From Arthrobacter sp. Marseille-P9274 (GTDB lineage: Bacteria; Actinomycetota; Actinomycetes; Actinomycetales; Micrococcaceae): a DNA stretch of 64,000 nt. Positions 20,104 through 27,540 of this stretch are shown here, piece after piece; positions within the stretch are counted from its first letter, which is position 1, and each line of letters begins with the position of its first letter. The translations under genes and the position numbers were made by a program. The notes beneath the pieces are model-generated. The model had not been told where the DNA came from. It searched no databases and saw nothing but the letters and a program-made list of their open reading frames with translations. The DNA lies in the NCBI RefSeq assembly GCF_946892675.1, contig NZ_CAMPOV010000001.1, positions 1,710,033-1,774,032 of the forward strand, given 5' to 3'.

Positions 20104-20139
20104 GAAGCCCCATCAGCGTTTAGCCGTTGGTGGGGCTTC
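20104..20139 (+). terminator. Hairpin after valS
   Basis: GAAGCCCCATCA (20104-20115) can pair with TGGTGGGGCTTC (20128-20139) with one G-U pair. It begins 18 bases after the valS stop. No T-run follows, so it could end transcription through another mechanism or just protect the 3' end. Confidence 0.6.
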
Positions 20140-20380
20140 GACTCTATGACTCCTAGTGACGTTTGGAATCTCCCGAACTCCTTGGATTTTCAGGTCTTCC
20201 GAGTCCCGTCACGGACTGGCTGTTAACGGAACTTGGTCCGTATAACTAGTCTCTGAATCTTTGGTGTTCGTTCCCGCATCTTTTGGGGGATGCGTATAGA
20301 TATTTATACTCGCATGCAAGCCGACACGCCAGAGGTTTGCCAACTTTTTCGAGATGTTTTTTTCCGACGTGCCGTCGAGC
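20140..20380. other. Low-GC intergenic stretch
   Basis: About 240 bases noticeably richer in A/T than the rest of the window, between valS and the DsbA-like gene. It contains T-runs (TTTTTCGAGATGTTTTTTT), an inverted repeat ACGGAC/GTCCGT (20211-20216 and 20236-20241) and a small GCATC/GATGC hairpin near 20275-20292. No convincing gene, tRNA or known RNA was recognised. A minus-strand open frame reaching 20451 has no family features. Confidence 0.5.
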
Positions 20381-21001
20381 CTAGTTGAATTCGGGGCTGG
20401 TGGTCCGCGACCGCTTGATCTCGTAGAAGTACGGGAACTCTGCGAGGGCAACGGCGCCGTCGAAGATCCGGCCGGCGTCTTCGCCGCGGGGGATCCTGGT
20501 CAGCACCGGGCCGAAGAAGGCGGTGCCGTTGAATGAAACGACCGGCGTCCCAACCTCGTCGCCCACCAGCGAGATGCCCTCTTCGTGGCTGGCCCGCAGC
20601 TGCTCGTCGTACTCCGTCGACGTGGCGTAGTCGGCAAGATCGGCCGGCAGGCCCGCTTCTTCCAGAGCCGCCGCGATGACCGCCGACGTGTCCTTATTGC
20701 CTTCATTGTGGGTGCGGGTGCCCATCGCGTCGTAGAGCTTCTTGACGTACTCGTTGCCGTGCAGCTCGCGCGCCGCGATAATCACGCGGACGGGGCCCCA
20801 GGCCGACTTAAGGAACTCCTTGTAGTTGTCGGGAAGCTCGTCCCGTCCGTCATTCAGCACGGCCAGGCTCATCACGTGCCACTCGACCTTGATATCGCGT
20901 ACCTGCTCGACCTCCAGGATCCAGCGGGACGTAATCCACGCAAACGGGCAGGCCGGGTCAAACCAGAAGTCAACGGTTGATACGTCAGTGCTTGCGGACA
21001 T
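20381..21001 (-). CDS. DsbA-family oxidoreductase, Rv2466c-like (mycothiol-dependent nitroreductase family)
   Basis: A 206-residue thioredoxin-fold protein with an inserted helical domain. The ATG at 21001 (MSASTDVS) begins the homology; the longer frame to 21088 runs into the clpX 3' region. The active-site region reads [14 protein letters not shown] near residue 15. M. tuberculosis Rv2466c has CPWC there, so the second cysteine is missing and only a one-cysteine (monothiol) mechanism is possible. The TSRW continuation and the [10 protein letters not shown] cis-proline loop are family typical. It is expected to work with mycothiol in the cytoplasm, in redox defence or reduction of nitroaromatics. 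Confidence 0.85.
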   Translation of the reverse strand: MSASTDVSTVDFWFDPACPFAWITSRWILEVEQVRDIKVEWHVMSLAVLNDGRDELPDNYKEFLKSAWGPVRVIIAARELHGNEYVKKLYDAMGTRTHNEGNKDTSAVIAAALEEAGLPADLADYATSTEYDEQLRASHEEGISLVGDEVGTPVVSFNGTAFFGPVLTRIPRGEDAGRIFDGAVALAEFPYFYEIKRSRTTSPEFN

Positions 21002-21050
21002 GGTGGAACTCCTCGGGTGCGGTGAGTGATTTTTGCTGCCTGTTGCCAGG

Positions 21051-22343
21051 CTAGGCGGACTTGTTCCTGCGTTTGGCAACCACGTCATGCGAAATCAAGG
21101 TGGGCGCTCCCTTGCTGGTCACCACGTCCGCGGTGATCACCACGGACGCAATGTCGTCGCGGCTGGGGAGGTCGAACATGACGGGAAGCAAGGCTTCTTC
21201 GATGATGGCGCGCAAGCCGCGGGCACCCGTTCCCCGTTCCAGGGCCAGGTCCGCCACGGCATCGAGGGCATCTGTTTCGAAGGAGAGCTCGACGCCGTCC
21301 AGATGGAACATCTTCTGGTACTGCTTAATCAGCGCGTTCTTCGGTTCCGTCAGGATCTGGATCAGTGCCTGGCGGTCCAGGTTGGAGACCGTCGTGATGA
21401 CGGGAAGCCGGCCGATGAACTCGGGGATCAGCCCGAACTTCAGCAGGTCCTCCGGCATGACCTCGCCGTAGGAGTCTTTGTCCTTGCTGGCGTCGCTCAG
21501 CGGGGCACCGAACCCGATTCCCTTGCGGCCGGCCCGGGACCCGATGATCTCCTCCAGCCCCGCAAAAGCTCCGGCCACGATGAACAGGACATTCGTCGTG
21601 TCGATCTGGATGAACTCCTGGTGCGGATGTTTGCGCCCGCCCTGCGGCGGAACCGATGCAACGGTGCCTTCGAGGATCTTCAGCAGCGCCTGCTGGACAC
21701 CCTCACCGGACACATCGCGGGTGATCGACGGGTTTTCGCTCTTGCGCGAGATCTTGTCGATCTCGTCGATGTAGATGATGCCCTGTTCGGCCTTCTTGAC
21801 GTCGTAGTCGGCCGCCTGGATCAGCTTGAGCAGGATGTTCTCCACATCCTCGCCGACATAGCCGGCTTCCGTCAGTGCCGTCGCATCCGCGACGGCGAAC
21901 GGAACGTTCAGGCGGCGGGCCAGGGTCTGGGCCAGGTAGGTCTTGCCGCAGCCCGTGGGTCCGATCAGCAGGATGTTGGACTTGGCTACCTCGACGTCTT
22001 CCAACGGGCTGGCGTCGGAGAGGTTCGCGGAGCCCTTCGGGGCGTGGCCGGACTGGATGCGCTTGTAGTGGTTGTAGACCGCGACAGCCAGGGCGCGCTT
22101 GGCCGGTTCCTGTCCGATGACGTATTCCTGCAGGAAATCGAAGATCTCCCGAGGCTTCGGAAGCTCGAACGAGCCGAGGTCCGCGACCTCCGACAGTTCT
22201 TCCTCAATGATCTCGTTGCAGAGCTCGATGCATTCGTCGCAGATGTAGACGCCGGGGCCGGCAATCAGTTTCCGGACTTGCTTCTGGCTTTTGCCGCAGA
22301 AAGAGCACTTGAGCAGATCAGCGCTCTCGCCAATGCGAGCCAT
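21051..22343 (-). CDS. clpX: ATP-dependent Clp protease ATPase subunit ClpX
   Basis: AAA+ unfoldase that feeds substrates to ClpP1P2. 430 residues. The N-terminal zinc-binding domain has the ligands CSFC near residue 15 and CDEC near 37. Walker A is GPTGCGKT near 119, Walker B is [10 protein letters not shown], and the sensor/arginine region ends in [10 protein letters not shown] ribosome site (AAAGGGG) precedes the ATG at 22343. A strong hairpin lies between clpP2 and this gene, so it probably also has its own promoter within 22344-22477. Confidence 0.97.
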   Translation of the reverse strand: MARIGESADLLKCSFCGKSQKQVRKLIAGPGVYICDECIELCNEIIEEELSEVADLGSFELPKPREIFDFLQEYVIGQEPAKRALAVAVYNHYKRIQSGHAPKGSANLSDASPLEDVEVAKSNILLIGPTGCGKTYLAQTLARRLNVPFAVADATALTEAGYVGEDVENILLKLIQAADYDVKKAEQGIIYIDEIDKISRKSENPSITRDVSGEGVQQALLKILEGTVASVPPQGGRKHPHQEFIQIDTTNVLFIVAGAFAGLEEIIGSRAGRKGIGFGAPLSDASKDKDSYGEVMPEDLLKFGLIPEFIGRLPVITTVSNLDRQALIQILTEPKNALIKQYQKMFHLDGVELSFETDALDAVADLALERGTGARGLRAIIEEALLPVMFDLPSRDDIASVVITADVVTSKGAPTLISHDVVAKRRNKSA

Positions 22344-22477
22344 ATTCGGTCCCCTTTACCTGGTCCTACTGGAGATGGTCAACCCCCGGGACATCCTCGA
22401 CGGATACCCGATTCGAGCGGTGGAGGCTGCTGACTAGCTTCCACTCTAAATCACTTCACTGACAGTTTCAGTAACCC

Positions 22478-22515
22478 GATGGCCCGCGGGGCGATGTTAC
22501 GCACCGCGGGCCATC
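22478..22515 (-). terminator. Hairpin between clpP2 and clpX
   Basis: GATGGCCCGCGG (22478-22489) pairs perfectly with CCGCGGGCCATC (22504-22515), 21 bases after the clpP2 stop in the minus direction. No U-run follows it. It may limit read-through from clpP1P2 into clpX. Confidence 0.6.
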
Positions 22516-22535
22516 CGGCTGCCTGCACACAAGAG

Positions 22536-23216
22536 CTAAGCTTTGTTGATCGCCGGCTTGTTGATCTTGCGGGAATCGAGCACCTGGTCGATCAGGCCGT
22601 AGGACAGAGCGTCTTCGGCCGTCAGGATCTTGTCCCGCTCAATGTCCTGGTTGATCTCGGCGGAGGTCTTTCCGCTGTGCAGTGCCAGCGTGTCCTCCAG
22701 CCAGGTGCGCATACGCATGACCTCGGCAGCCTGGATTTCCAGGTCGGAAGCCTGGCCCCGTTCGCCGCCGCCCAGCGCCGGCTGATGGATCAGCACGCGG
22801 GCGTTGGGCAGTGCCAGCCGCTTGCCGGGGGTGCCGGCCGCGAGCAGCACCGCTGCTGCGCTGGCCGCCTGGCCGAGGCAGACCGTCTGGATTTCCGGAC
22901 GGATGTACTGCATCGTGTCGTAGATTGCGGTCATCGCCGTGAAGGAGCCGCCCGGCGAATTGATGTAGAGGGTGATGTCCCTGTCCGGGTCCGTCGACTC
23001 GAGCACCAGCAGCTGGGCCATGATGTCGTCGGCCGAGGCATCGTCCACCTGGACGCCCAGGAAGATGATGCGGTCCTCGAACAGCTTGGTGTACGGATCC
23101 TGGCGCTTGAAGCCGTAGGGCGTCCGCTCCTCGAACTGGGGCAGTACGTAGCGGCTGGTGGGAAGGTTGCCGGCGTAGCCGCCGGCTGCGGCTGCGAAGT
23201 TGGGGGTCATGTTCAT
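22536..23216 (-). CDS. clpP2: ATP-dependent Clp protease proteolytic subunit ClpP2
   Basis: Serine protease subunit of 226 residues that forms mixed ClpP1P2 barrels in actinobacteria. The catalytic serine is in [10 protein letters not shown] near residue 119, the histidine in LIHQPALGG near 144, and the aspartate in [12 protein letters not shown]. The extended N-terminus (about 30 residues before [11 protein letters not shown]) and the lack of a Met after the active serine fit the ClpP2 type. It begins 46 bases after clpP1 and is cotranscribed with it. Confidence 0.95.
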   Translation of the reverse strand: MNMTPNFAAAAGGYAGNLPTSRYVLPQFEERTPYGFKRQDPYTKLFEDRIIFLGVQVDDASADDIMAQLLVLESTDPDRDITLYINSPGGSFTAMTAIYDTMQYIRPEIQTVCLGQAASAAAVLLAAGTPGKRLALPNARVLIHQPALGGGERGQASDLEIQAAEVMRMRTWLEDTLALHSGKTSAEINQDIERDKILTAEDALSYGLIDQVLDSRKINKPAINKA

Positions 23217-23262
23217 GCTCCTGCTTGTGAAGGTCTGGAAGGAAGTCGGCAGCCAGCCGCCG

Positions 23263-23889
23263 TCACGAATCCTGGGACGTCCCGCCGCCGCCGGTCACTC
23301 CGCCGGCGTGGGCCGAGATGTGGTCGAAGAAGCCGTACTCCAGGCCTTCCTCGGCCGTGAACCACTTGTCGCGGTCATTGTCCTTGAGGATCTGGTCGAC
23401 CGACTGCCCGGTCTGCTCTGCCGTCAGTTCAGCCATCACGCGCTTCATGTGGAGGATCAGCTCGGCCTGGATCTTGATGTCCGACGCCGTTCCCCCGATG
23501 CCGCCGGAAGGCTGGTGCATCAGGATGCGGGCATGCGGCGTGGCGTAGCGCTTGCCCTTCGTGCCGGACGAGAGCAGGAACTGTCCCATGGACGCGGCCA
23601 GGCCCGTGGCCACCGTGACGACGTCGTTCGGAATGAACTGCATCGTGTCGTAGATCGCCATGCCCGCCGTGACGGAACCGCCCGGAGAGTTGATGTACAG
23701 GTAGATGTCCTTCTCGGGGTTTTCCGCCGAGAGCAGGAGCAGCTGGGAGCAGATGGCGTTGGCGTTTTCGTCGCGCACCTCGGAGCCCAGCCAGATGATG
23801 CGCTCTTTGAGCAGCCGGTTATAGATGTAGTCTTCGCGGCTGGCCGGATCGACGGTAGCCATCATCGGAGTGGCGGATTCATTCGACAT
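23263..23889 (-). CDS. clpP1: ATP-dependent Clp protease proteolytic subunit ClpP1
   Basis: Serine protease subunit, 208 residues. Catalytic serine in [11 protein letters not shown] near residue 97, histidine in [11 protein letters not shown] near 122, aspartate in [12 protein letters not shown]. The GAGAGG ribosome site lies just upstream of the ATG. The gene has a ClgR-type operator about 120 bases upstream and is separated from tig by a terminator hairpin, so clpP1-clpP2 forms its own regulated unit. Confidence 0.95.
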   Translation of the reverse strand: MSNESATPMMATVDPASREDYIYNRLLKERIIWLGSEVRDENANAICSQLLLLSAENPEKDIYLYINSPGGSVTAGMAIYDTMQFIPNDVVTVATGLAASMGQFLLSSGTKGKRYATPHARILMHQPSGGIGGTASDIKIQAELILHMKRVMAELTAEQTGQSVDQILKDNDRDKWFTAEEGLEYGFFDHISAHAGGVTGGGGTSQDS

Positions 23890-24006
23890 GCTGAAATACC
23901 TCTCGCTTCTTCCCCGGGCAGTTACCGTTGTCCGGCGGCCCTCGGGGCGTTTACTTACTTGGACAGTAACGTGTTCGGCTGCCCGATTCCTCCCTGACGC
24001 CGCACT

Positions 24007-24020
24007 GTTCGCTGACGGCG
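24007..24020 (-). promoter_or_regulatory. ClgR-type operator upstream of clpP1P2
   Basis: GTTCGCTGACGGCG exactly matches the published ClgR box pattern GTTCGC-N5-GCG of Streptomyces and the CGCYNANRGCG core of Corynebacterium. It lies 118-131 bases before the clpP1 ATG. TTACTGT and TAAGTA elements between it and the gene are possible -10 sites. ClgR is a known activator of clpP1P2 in actinobacteria. The regulator gene itself is not in this window. Confidence 0.72.
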
Positions 24021-24103
24021 CATCAGGCCCGTCACAGCGCGGCAGACCGCTTTCGCTTCCAGCAGGATAACGACGCCGGAGCCCGTCTCCGGGGCGTTAA
24101 AGC

Positions 24104-24143
24104 GGCGGACCGCCGGTCCCTCTCGGGAGTCCGGCGGTCCGCC
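24104..24143 (-). terminator. Terminator hairpin after tig
   Basis: GGCGGACCGCCGG (24104-24116) pairs perfectly with CCGGCGGTCCGCC (24131-24143), starting 18 bases past the tig stop. A second, imperfect hairpin (24069-24099) follows in the direction of transcription. Together they separate tig from the clpP1 promoter region. Confidence 0.7.
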
Positions 24144-24160
24144 TGTTCGGCCGTGGGCCG

Positions 24161-25579
24161 CTACTTCTTTTCTTCCTCGGAGGCGGAAACTTCCTCCGCG
24201 GACTCTTCGACACCCTCGGCACCGGCGGCCTGGTCGGCCTCGGCCTCGGCTGCCTGGATCATTTCTTCGACGTTGCTCTCGTCCTCGCCGCCGGCGGGGC
24301 GGACGAAGTCCGACAGGTCGACCTCTGCACCGTTGGTGTCGGTGACCTTCGCCAGTTCCAGCACCTTGGCCAGCGCCTTGCGGCGGCGGACCTCGGAGAC
24401 CATCATCGGAACCTGGCCGCTCTGGTCGATCAACTGGGCGAACTGGTTCGGGTCCATGCCGTACTGGCTGGCGGAGGACACGATGTAGTCGATCAGCTCG
24501 GCCTGGCTGACGCCGACCTCTTCCTTGTCGGCCACGGCATCGAGGATGATTTCGTTGCGGAAGGCGCGCTCGGTGTTCTCGCGGACCTCGGCACGGTGCT
24601 CTTCGGTGTCATGGTCTTCACCGTGGCTGTTCTCCGGGCGGAAGTGCTGTTCCATCTGCTCGTCGATCACGGAATCCGGAACCGGAACCTCGATGAGCTC
24701 GACCAGCTTGTCCAGGACCTTGTCGCGGGCCTCGACGCCCTGCTCCATGACCTTGCTGTCGGCGGCCTGCTTGGCGAGGTCTTCCTTCAGCTCGGCGATG
24801 GTGTCGAATTCGCTGGCAAGCTGCGCAAAGTCGTCGTTGGCCTCGGGAAGCTCGCGCTCCTTGACGGCCTTCAGGACAACCTTGACCTCGGCCTCTGCAC
24901 CGGCGTGCTCGCCGCCGGCCAGCTTGGTCATGAACGTGGCGTCCTCGCCCGTGCTCAGGCCGGTGACGGCCTCGTCCAGCCCGTCCAGCATGGTGCCGGC
25001 TCCGACCTGGTAGGAGAGATCCGCAGCCGAGTCGACCTCTTCGCCGTCGACCTTGGCGCTGAGGTCCATCGTGATGAAGTCATCGGCAGCCGCAGGGCGC
25101 TCAACGGTCTTCAGGGTGCCGAACCGGCCGCGCAGGTCATCCATCGCCTTCTCGACGTCCGCGTCCGACGCTTCGGCGGCTTCGACGGTGACCTCGAGGC
25201 CGGAGTACTCCGGCAGCTCGATTTCGGGGCGGATGTCGACCTCGACGTGGAAGGCCAGCTGGCCCTCGGAGGCGGCGGGATCCGGAACCTCGGTGATTTC
25301 CACCTCGGGGCGGCTCAGCGGGCGGAGTCCGCTTTCCTGCACGGCATCCTGGTAGAAGCCGTTCAGGCCGTCGTTGATGGCCGTTTCGATGACGTAGCCG
25401 CGGCCGACGCGCTGGTCGATCAGGCGGGCAGGGACCTTCCCCTTGCGGAAGCCAGGAACCTGGATCTGGGAGGCAATTGTCTTGTAGGCCTCATCGATGC
25501 TGGGCTTGAGTTCCTCAAAGGGAACCTCAACATTGAGTTTGACCCGGGTCGGGGTGAGGTTTTCGACAGCGCTCTTCAC
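24161..25579 (-). CDS. tig: Trigger factor, ribosome-associated chaperone and prolyl isomerase
   Basis: Binds nascent chains at the ribosome exit. About 472 residues from a GTG at 25579 ([16 protein letters not shown]), which has AGGAG nine bases upstream. The longer frame to 25690 runs through the tRNA-Pro gene and is not used. The ribosome-binding signature [13 protein letters not shown] lies near residue 43, followed by the FKBP-type PPIase domain and the helical C-terminal arms. The C-terminus is a strongly acidic tail, common in actinobacterial Tig. It stands upstream of clpP1P2-clpX in the usual order. Confidence 0.96.
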   Translation of the reverse strand: MKSAVENLTPTRVKLNVEVPFEELKPSIDEAYKTIASQIQVPGFRKGKVPARLIDQRVGRGYVIETAINDGLNGFYQDAVQESGLRPLSRPEVEITEVPDPAASEGQLAFHVEVDIRPEIELPEYSGLEVTVEAAEASDADVEKAMDDLRGRFGTLKTVERPAAADDFITMDLSAKVDGEEVDSAADLSYQVGAGTMLDGLDEAVTGLSTGEDATFMTKLAGGEHAGAEAEVKVVLKAVKERELPEANDDFAQLASEFDTIAELKEDLAKQAADSKVMEQGVEARDKVLDKLVELIEVPVPDSVIDEQMEQHFRPENSHGEDHDTEEHRAEVRENTERAFRNEIILDAVADKEEVGVSQAELIDYIVSSASQYGMDPNQFAQLIDQSGQVPMMVSEVRRRKALAKVLELAKVTDTNGAEVDLSDFVRPAGGEDESNVEEMIQAAEAEADQAAGAEGVEESAEEVSASEEEKK

Positions 25580-25631
25580 AGCGTTAGAACTCCTGTTGCT
25601 ATTGGATGGGATCTGCACCACACATACAGAG

Positions 25632-25704
25632 TCGGGGCGACAGGACTCGAACCTGCGATCTCCTGCTCCCAAAGCAGGCGCGCTAGCCACTACGCTACGC
25701 CCCG
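25632..25704 (-). tRNA. tRNA-Pro (UGG)
   Basis: Minus-strand cloverleaf with acceptor CGGGGCG/CGCCCCG and discriminator A. The anticodon stem CCTGC/GCAGG encloses loop TTTGGGA, giving anticodon TGG. T-arm is GCAGG-TTCGAGT-CCTGT. CCA is not encoded. It lies 52 bases upstream of the tig start and may share its transcript. Confidence 0.95.
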
Positions 25705-25781
25705 TAGTGCACAGGCAAGTCTACGGCCAAAGCCGTGCCCGTGCACAATTCCATGCGGCCAAAAGCCGCGTACACAAAAAC

Positions 25782-25803
25782 GGCGGGCCCTTGCGGACCC
25801 GCC
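25782..25803 (-). terminator. Terminator between tRNA-Gly and tRNA-Pro
   Basis: GGCGGG (25782-25787) pairs with CCCGCC (25798-25803). On the minus strand it is followed by GTTTTTG, so it can end the tRNA-Gly transcript. On the plus strand TTTT follows as well, so it could work in both directions. Confidence 0.65.
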
Positions 25804-25814
25804 TTTTCGCGCAG

Positions 25815-25885
25815 AGGGGATGACGGGAATCGAACCCGCGTAATCAGTTTGGAAGACTGAGGCTCTACCATTGAGCTACATCCCC
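25815..25885 (-). tRNA. tRNA-Gly (UCC)
   Basis: Minus-strand cloverleaf with acceptor GGGGATG/CATCCCC and discriminator U. The anticodon stem TCAGT/ACTGA encloses loop CTTCCAA, giving anticodon TCC. T-loop is TTCGATT. CCA is not encoded. The total length of 71 is usual for tRNA-Gly. Confidence 0.95.
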
Positions 25886-25922
25886 AGGACGTTGAAAACT
25901 CTAGCACGACGTCCCGCCTGGT

Positions 25923-26834
25923 TCACAAATCAGCTGCGGCTGTCAGCCCTGGCAGCTGGCAGCCCGGACACCAGTAGAGCTTCCGTCCGCCCATGTCCTC
26001 GAGCCGCACCGCGGCGCCGCAGACCCGGCAGGCAAGCCCCTGCCGCTGGTAGACGTAGTGGGCGTCCTCCGGCGATGCGGGGCCCACGGGGTCGGCCCGG
26101 TGGGCCGGCCTGGTCGTCACGATGCGGCCGTCCCGCACGCCGTCCCCCAGGAGCACCACGAGGTCCCGCCACAGGTCGAGCGCCTGCCCTTCGGAGAGGG
26201 ACTTCCCCGCCGCCCAAGGGCTGATGCCCTGCCGGAACAGGCTCTCGGCCCGGTAGATATTGCCGACACCGGCGACCACCGTCTGGTCCATCAGCAGGAT
26301 GCCGGCCGCGCTCCCCTTCGCCGTGAGCCGCCGGACGAACTGCTGCGGGTCGGAGTCCGGGTGCAGCGGGTCCGGTCCCAGCTTCTTAACGACGGCGTCC
26401 CGCTCGGCTTCGGTGATGACCTCGCACGCGGTGGGGCCCCGCAGGTCGGCCCAGCCGTGGTCCGACACCAGCCTCGCCCTGACCTGGCCCACAGGCGCGG
26501 GCGGACCCTCGTACACGGCCGGAGCGCCGCCGTCGTACGTTTCCCGCTCTCCCACGCGGCGCGGCGCACCGATACTCGAGGCACCGCGGAAAGTGCTGTC
26601 CCCGCCGAAATCCCAGGCCCCGTAGAGGCCGAGATGCACTCGCAGGATGAGGGCGTTGGAGAACTGCAGGAACAGCTGCTTGCCGTGCGCCCGTGCCGCC
26701 TCCAGCTTATGCCCGTCGATCAGCGCCGCACCGGCGGCGAAGCGGCCCTGAGGACTGCTCACGGCGAGGGTCCGGCCCGCGAAGACGGAATCGAACTGCG
26801 CGGCGAGCCGGTGGATGGAGTGGCCTTCAGGCAT
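25923..26834 (-). CDS. nei: Fpg/Nei-family DNA glycosylase (endonuclease VIII-like)
   Basis: Base-excision repair glycosylase/AP lyase of 303 residues that removes oxidised bases. It begins MPEGHSIHR, with the catalytic Pro2-Glu3 after Met removal; the MPEGHS form (not MPELPE) points to the Nei group. The helix-two-turn-helix has GNIYRAESLF near residue 190, and the C-terminal zinc finger has CRVC and CPGC. rpiB lies 14 bases upstream on the same strand and is probably cotranscribed. Confidence 0.9.
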   Translation of the reverse strand: MPEGHSIHRLAAQFDSVFAGRTLAVSSPQGRFAAGAALIDGHKLEAARAHGKQLFLQFSNALILRVHLGLYGAWDFGGDSTFRGASSIGAPRRVGERETYDGGAPAVYEGPPAPVGQVRARLVSDHGWADLRGPTACEVITEAERDAVVKKLGPDPLHPDSDPQQFVRRLTAKGSAAGILLMDQTVVAGVGNIYRAESLFRQGISPWAAGKSLSEGQALDLWRDLVVLLGDGVRDGRIVTTRPAHRADPVGPASPEDAHYVYQRQGLACRVCGAAVRLEDMGGRKLYWCPGCQLPGLTAAADL

Positions 26835-26848
26835 GTCGGGCTGCGCCT

Positions 26849-27322
26849 CTAGTCGAGGACCTCGCCGGTCTCTTCGTAATGTGCGATCTTGCCGATGCGG
26901 CGCACATGGCGGTCCGCATTGCTGAACGGCTCCGCGAGGAAAGCCTCGATGATGGCCGTGGCCTCTTCTACGCTGTGCTGCCGGCCGCCGACGGCCACGA
27001 CGTTCGCGTCATTGTGTTCGCGCGCCAGCTTGGCCGTTTCCAGGTTCCAGGCCAGGGCGGCGCGGATGCCCTTGACCTTGTTCGCCGCGATCTGCTCGCC
27101 GTTGCCCGAGCCGCCCAGCACGATGCCGAGGGCCTCGGCCCCCGCGGACTGGTCCGCCACGACGGCGAGCGCGGCGTTGATGCAGAACGAGGGGTAGTCG
27201 TCCTCGGCGTCGTATTCCTTGGGACCGTGGTCGATGACCTCATAGCCCTTCCCGCCCAGGTGCTCGATCAGGTGGTGGCTCAGTTCCAGGCCGGCATGGT
27301 CGGTGGCTATGTGGACGCGCAT
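26849..27322 (-). CDS. rpiB: Ribose-5-phosphate isomerase B
   Basis: Interconverts ribose 5-phosphate and ribulose 5-phosphate. 157 residues from the ATG at 27322 (MRVHIATDHAG). The longer open frame to 27418 has no homology upstream. The LacA/RpiB fold is shown by ATDHAGLELSHHL near residue 5, the GIVLGGSGNGEQIAANK block near 70 and DANVVAVGGRQ near 104. The active base is Glu in GNGEQ, as in mycobacterial RpiB where Glu replaces the Cys of E. coli. Confidence 0.93.
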   Translation of the reverse strand: MRVHIATDHAGLELSHHLIEHLGGKGYEVIDHGPKEYDAEDDYPSFCINAALAVVADQSAGAEALGIVLGGSGNGEQIAANKVKGIRAALAWNLETAKLAREHNDANVVAVGGRQHSVEEATAIIEAFLAEPFSNADRHVRRIGKIAHYEETGEVLD

Positions 27323-27540
27323 GGAGATCCTTCGTCGGTCAGGGGGAGAATTCGGCTTCAAGCCTACTAGGTCACCCCTCCGTCGGGCCGACCCCGGGCC
27401 CGCCCGCGGCGGGGACACATTCCATCATCTGGTGGCCTCCGGAGCGGAAAGTGAGAGAATGGCCCTATTATTCAAGGGTTCTTTCACGTATCGGCGTGAA
27501 CAACCCTGTCCCGTCCCAGTCCGACTTTGGAGGCCCCACC

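Noticed and set aside
20209-20451. An 80-codon minus-strand open frame in the A/T-rich stretch
   Set aside because: It runs into the 3' end of the DsbA-like gene in another frame and has no family features.
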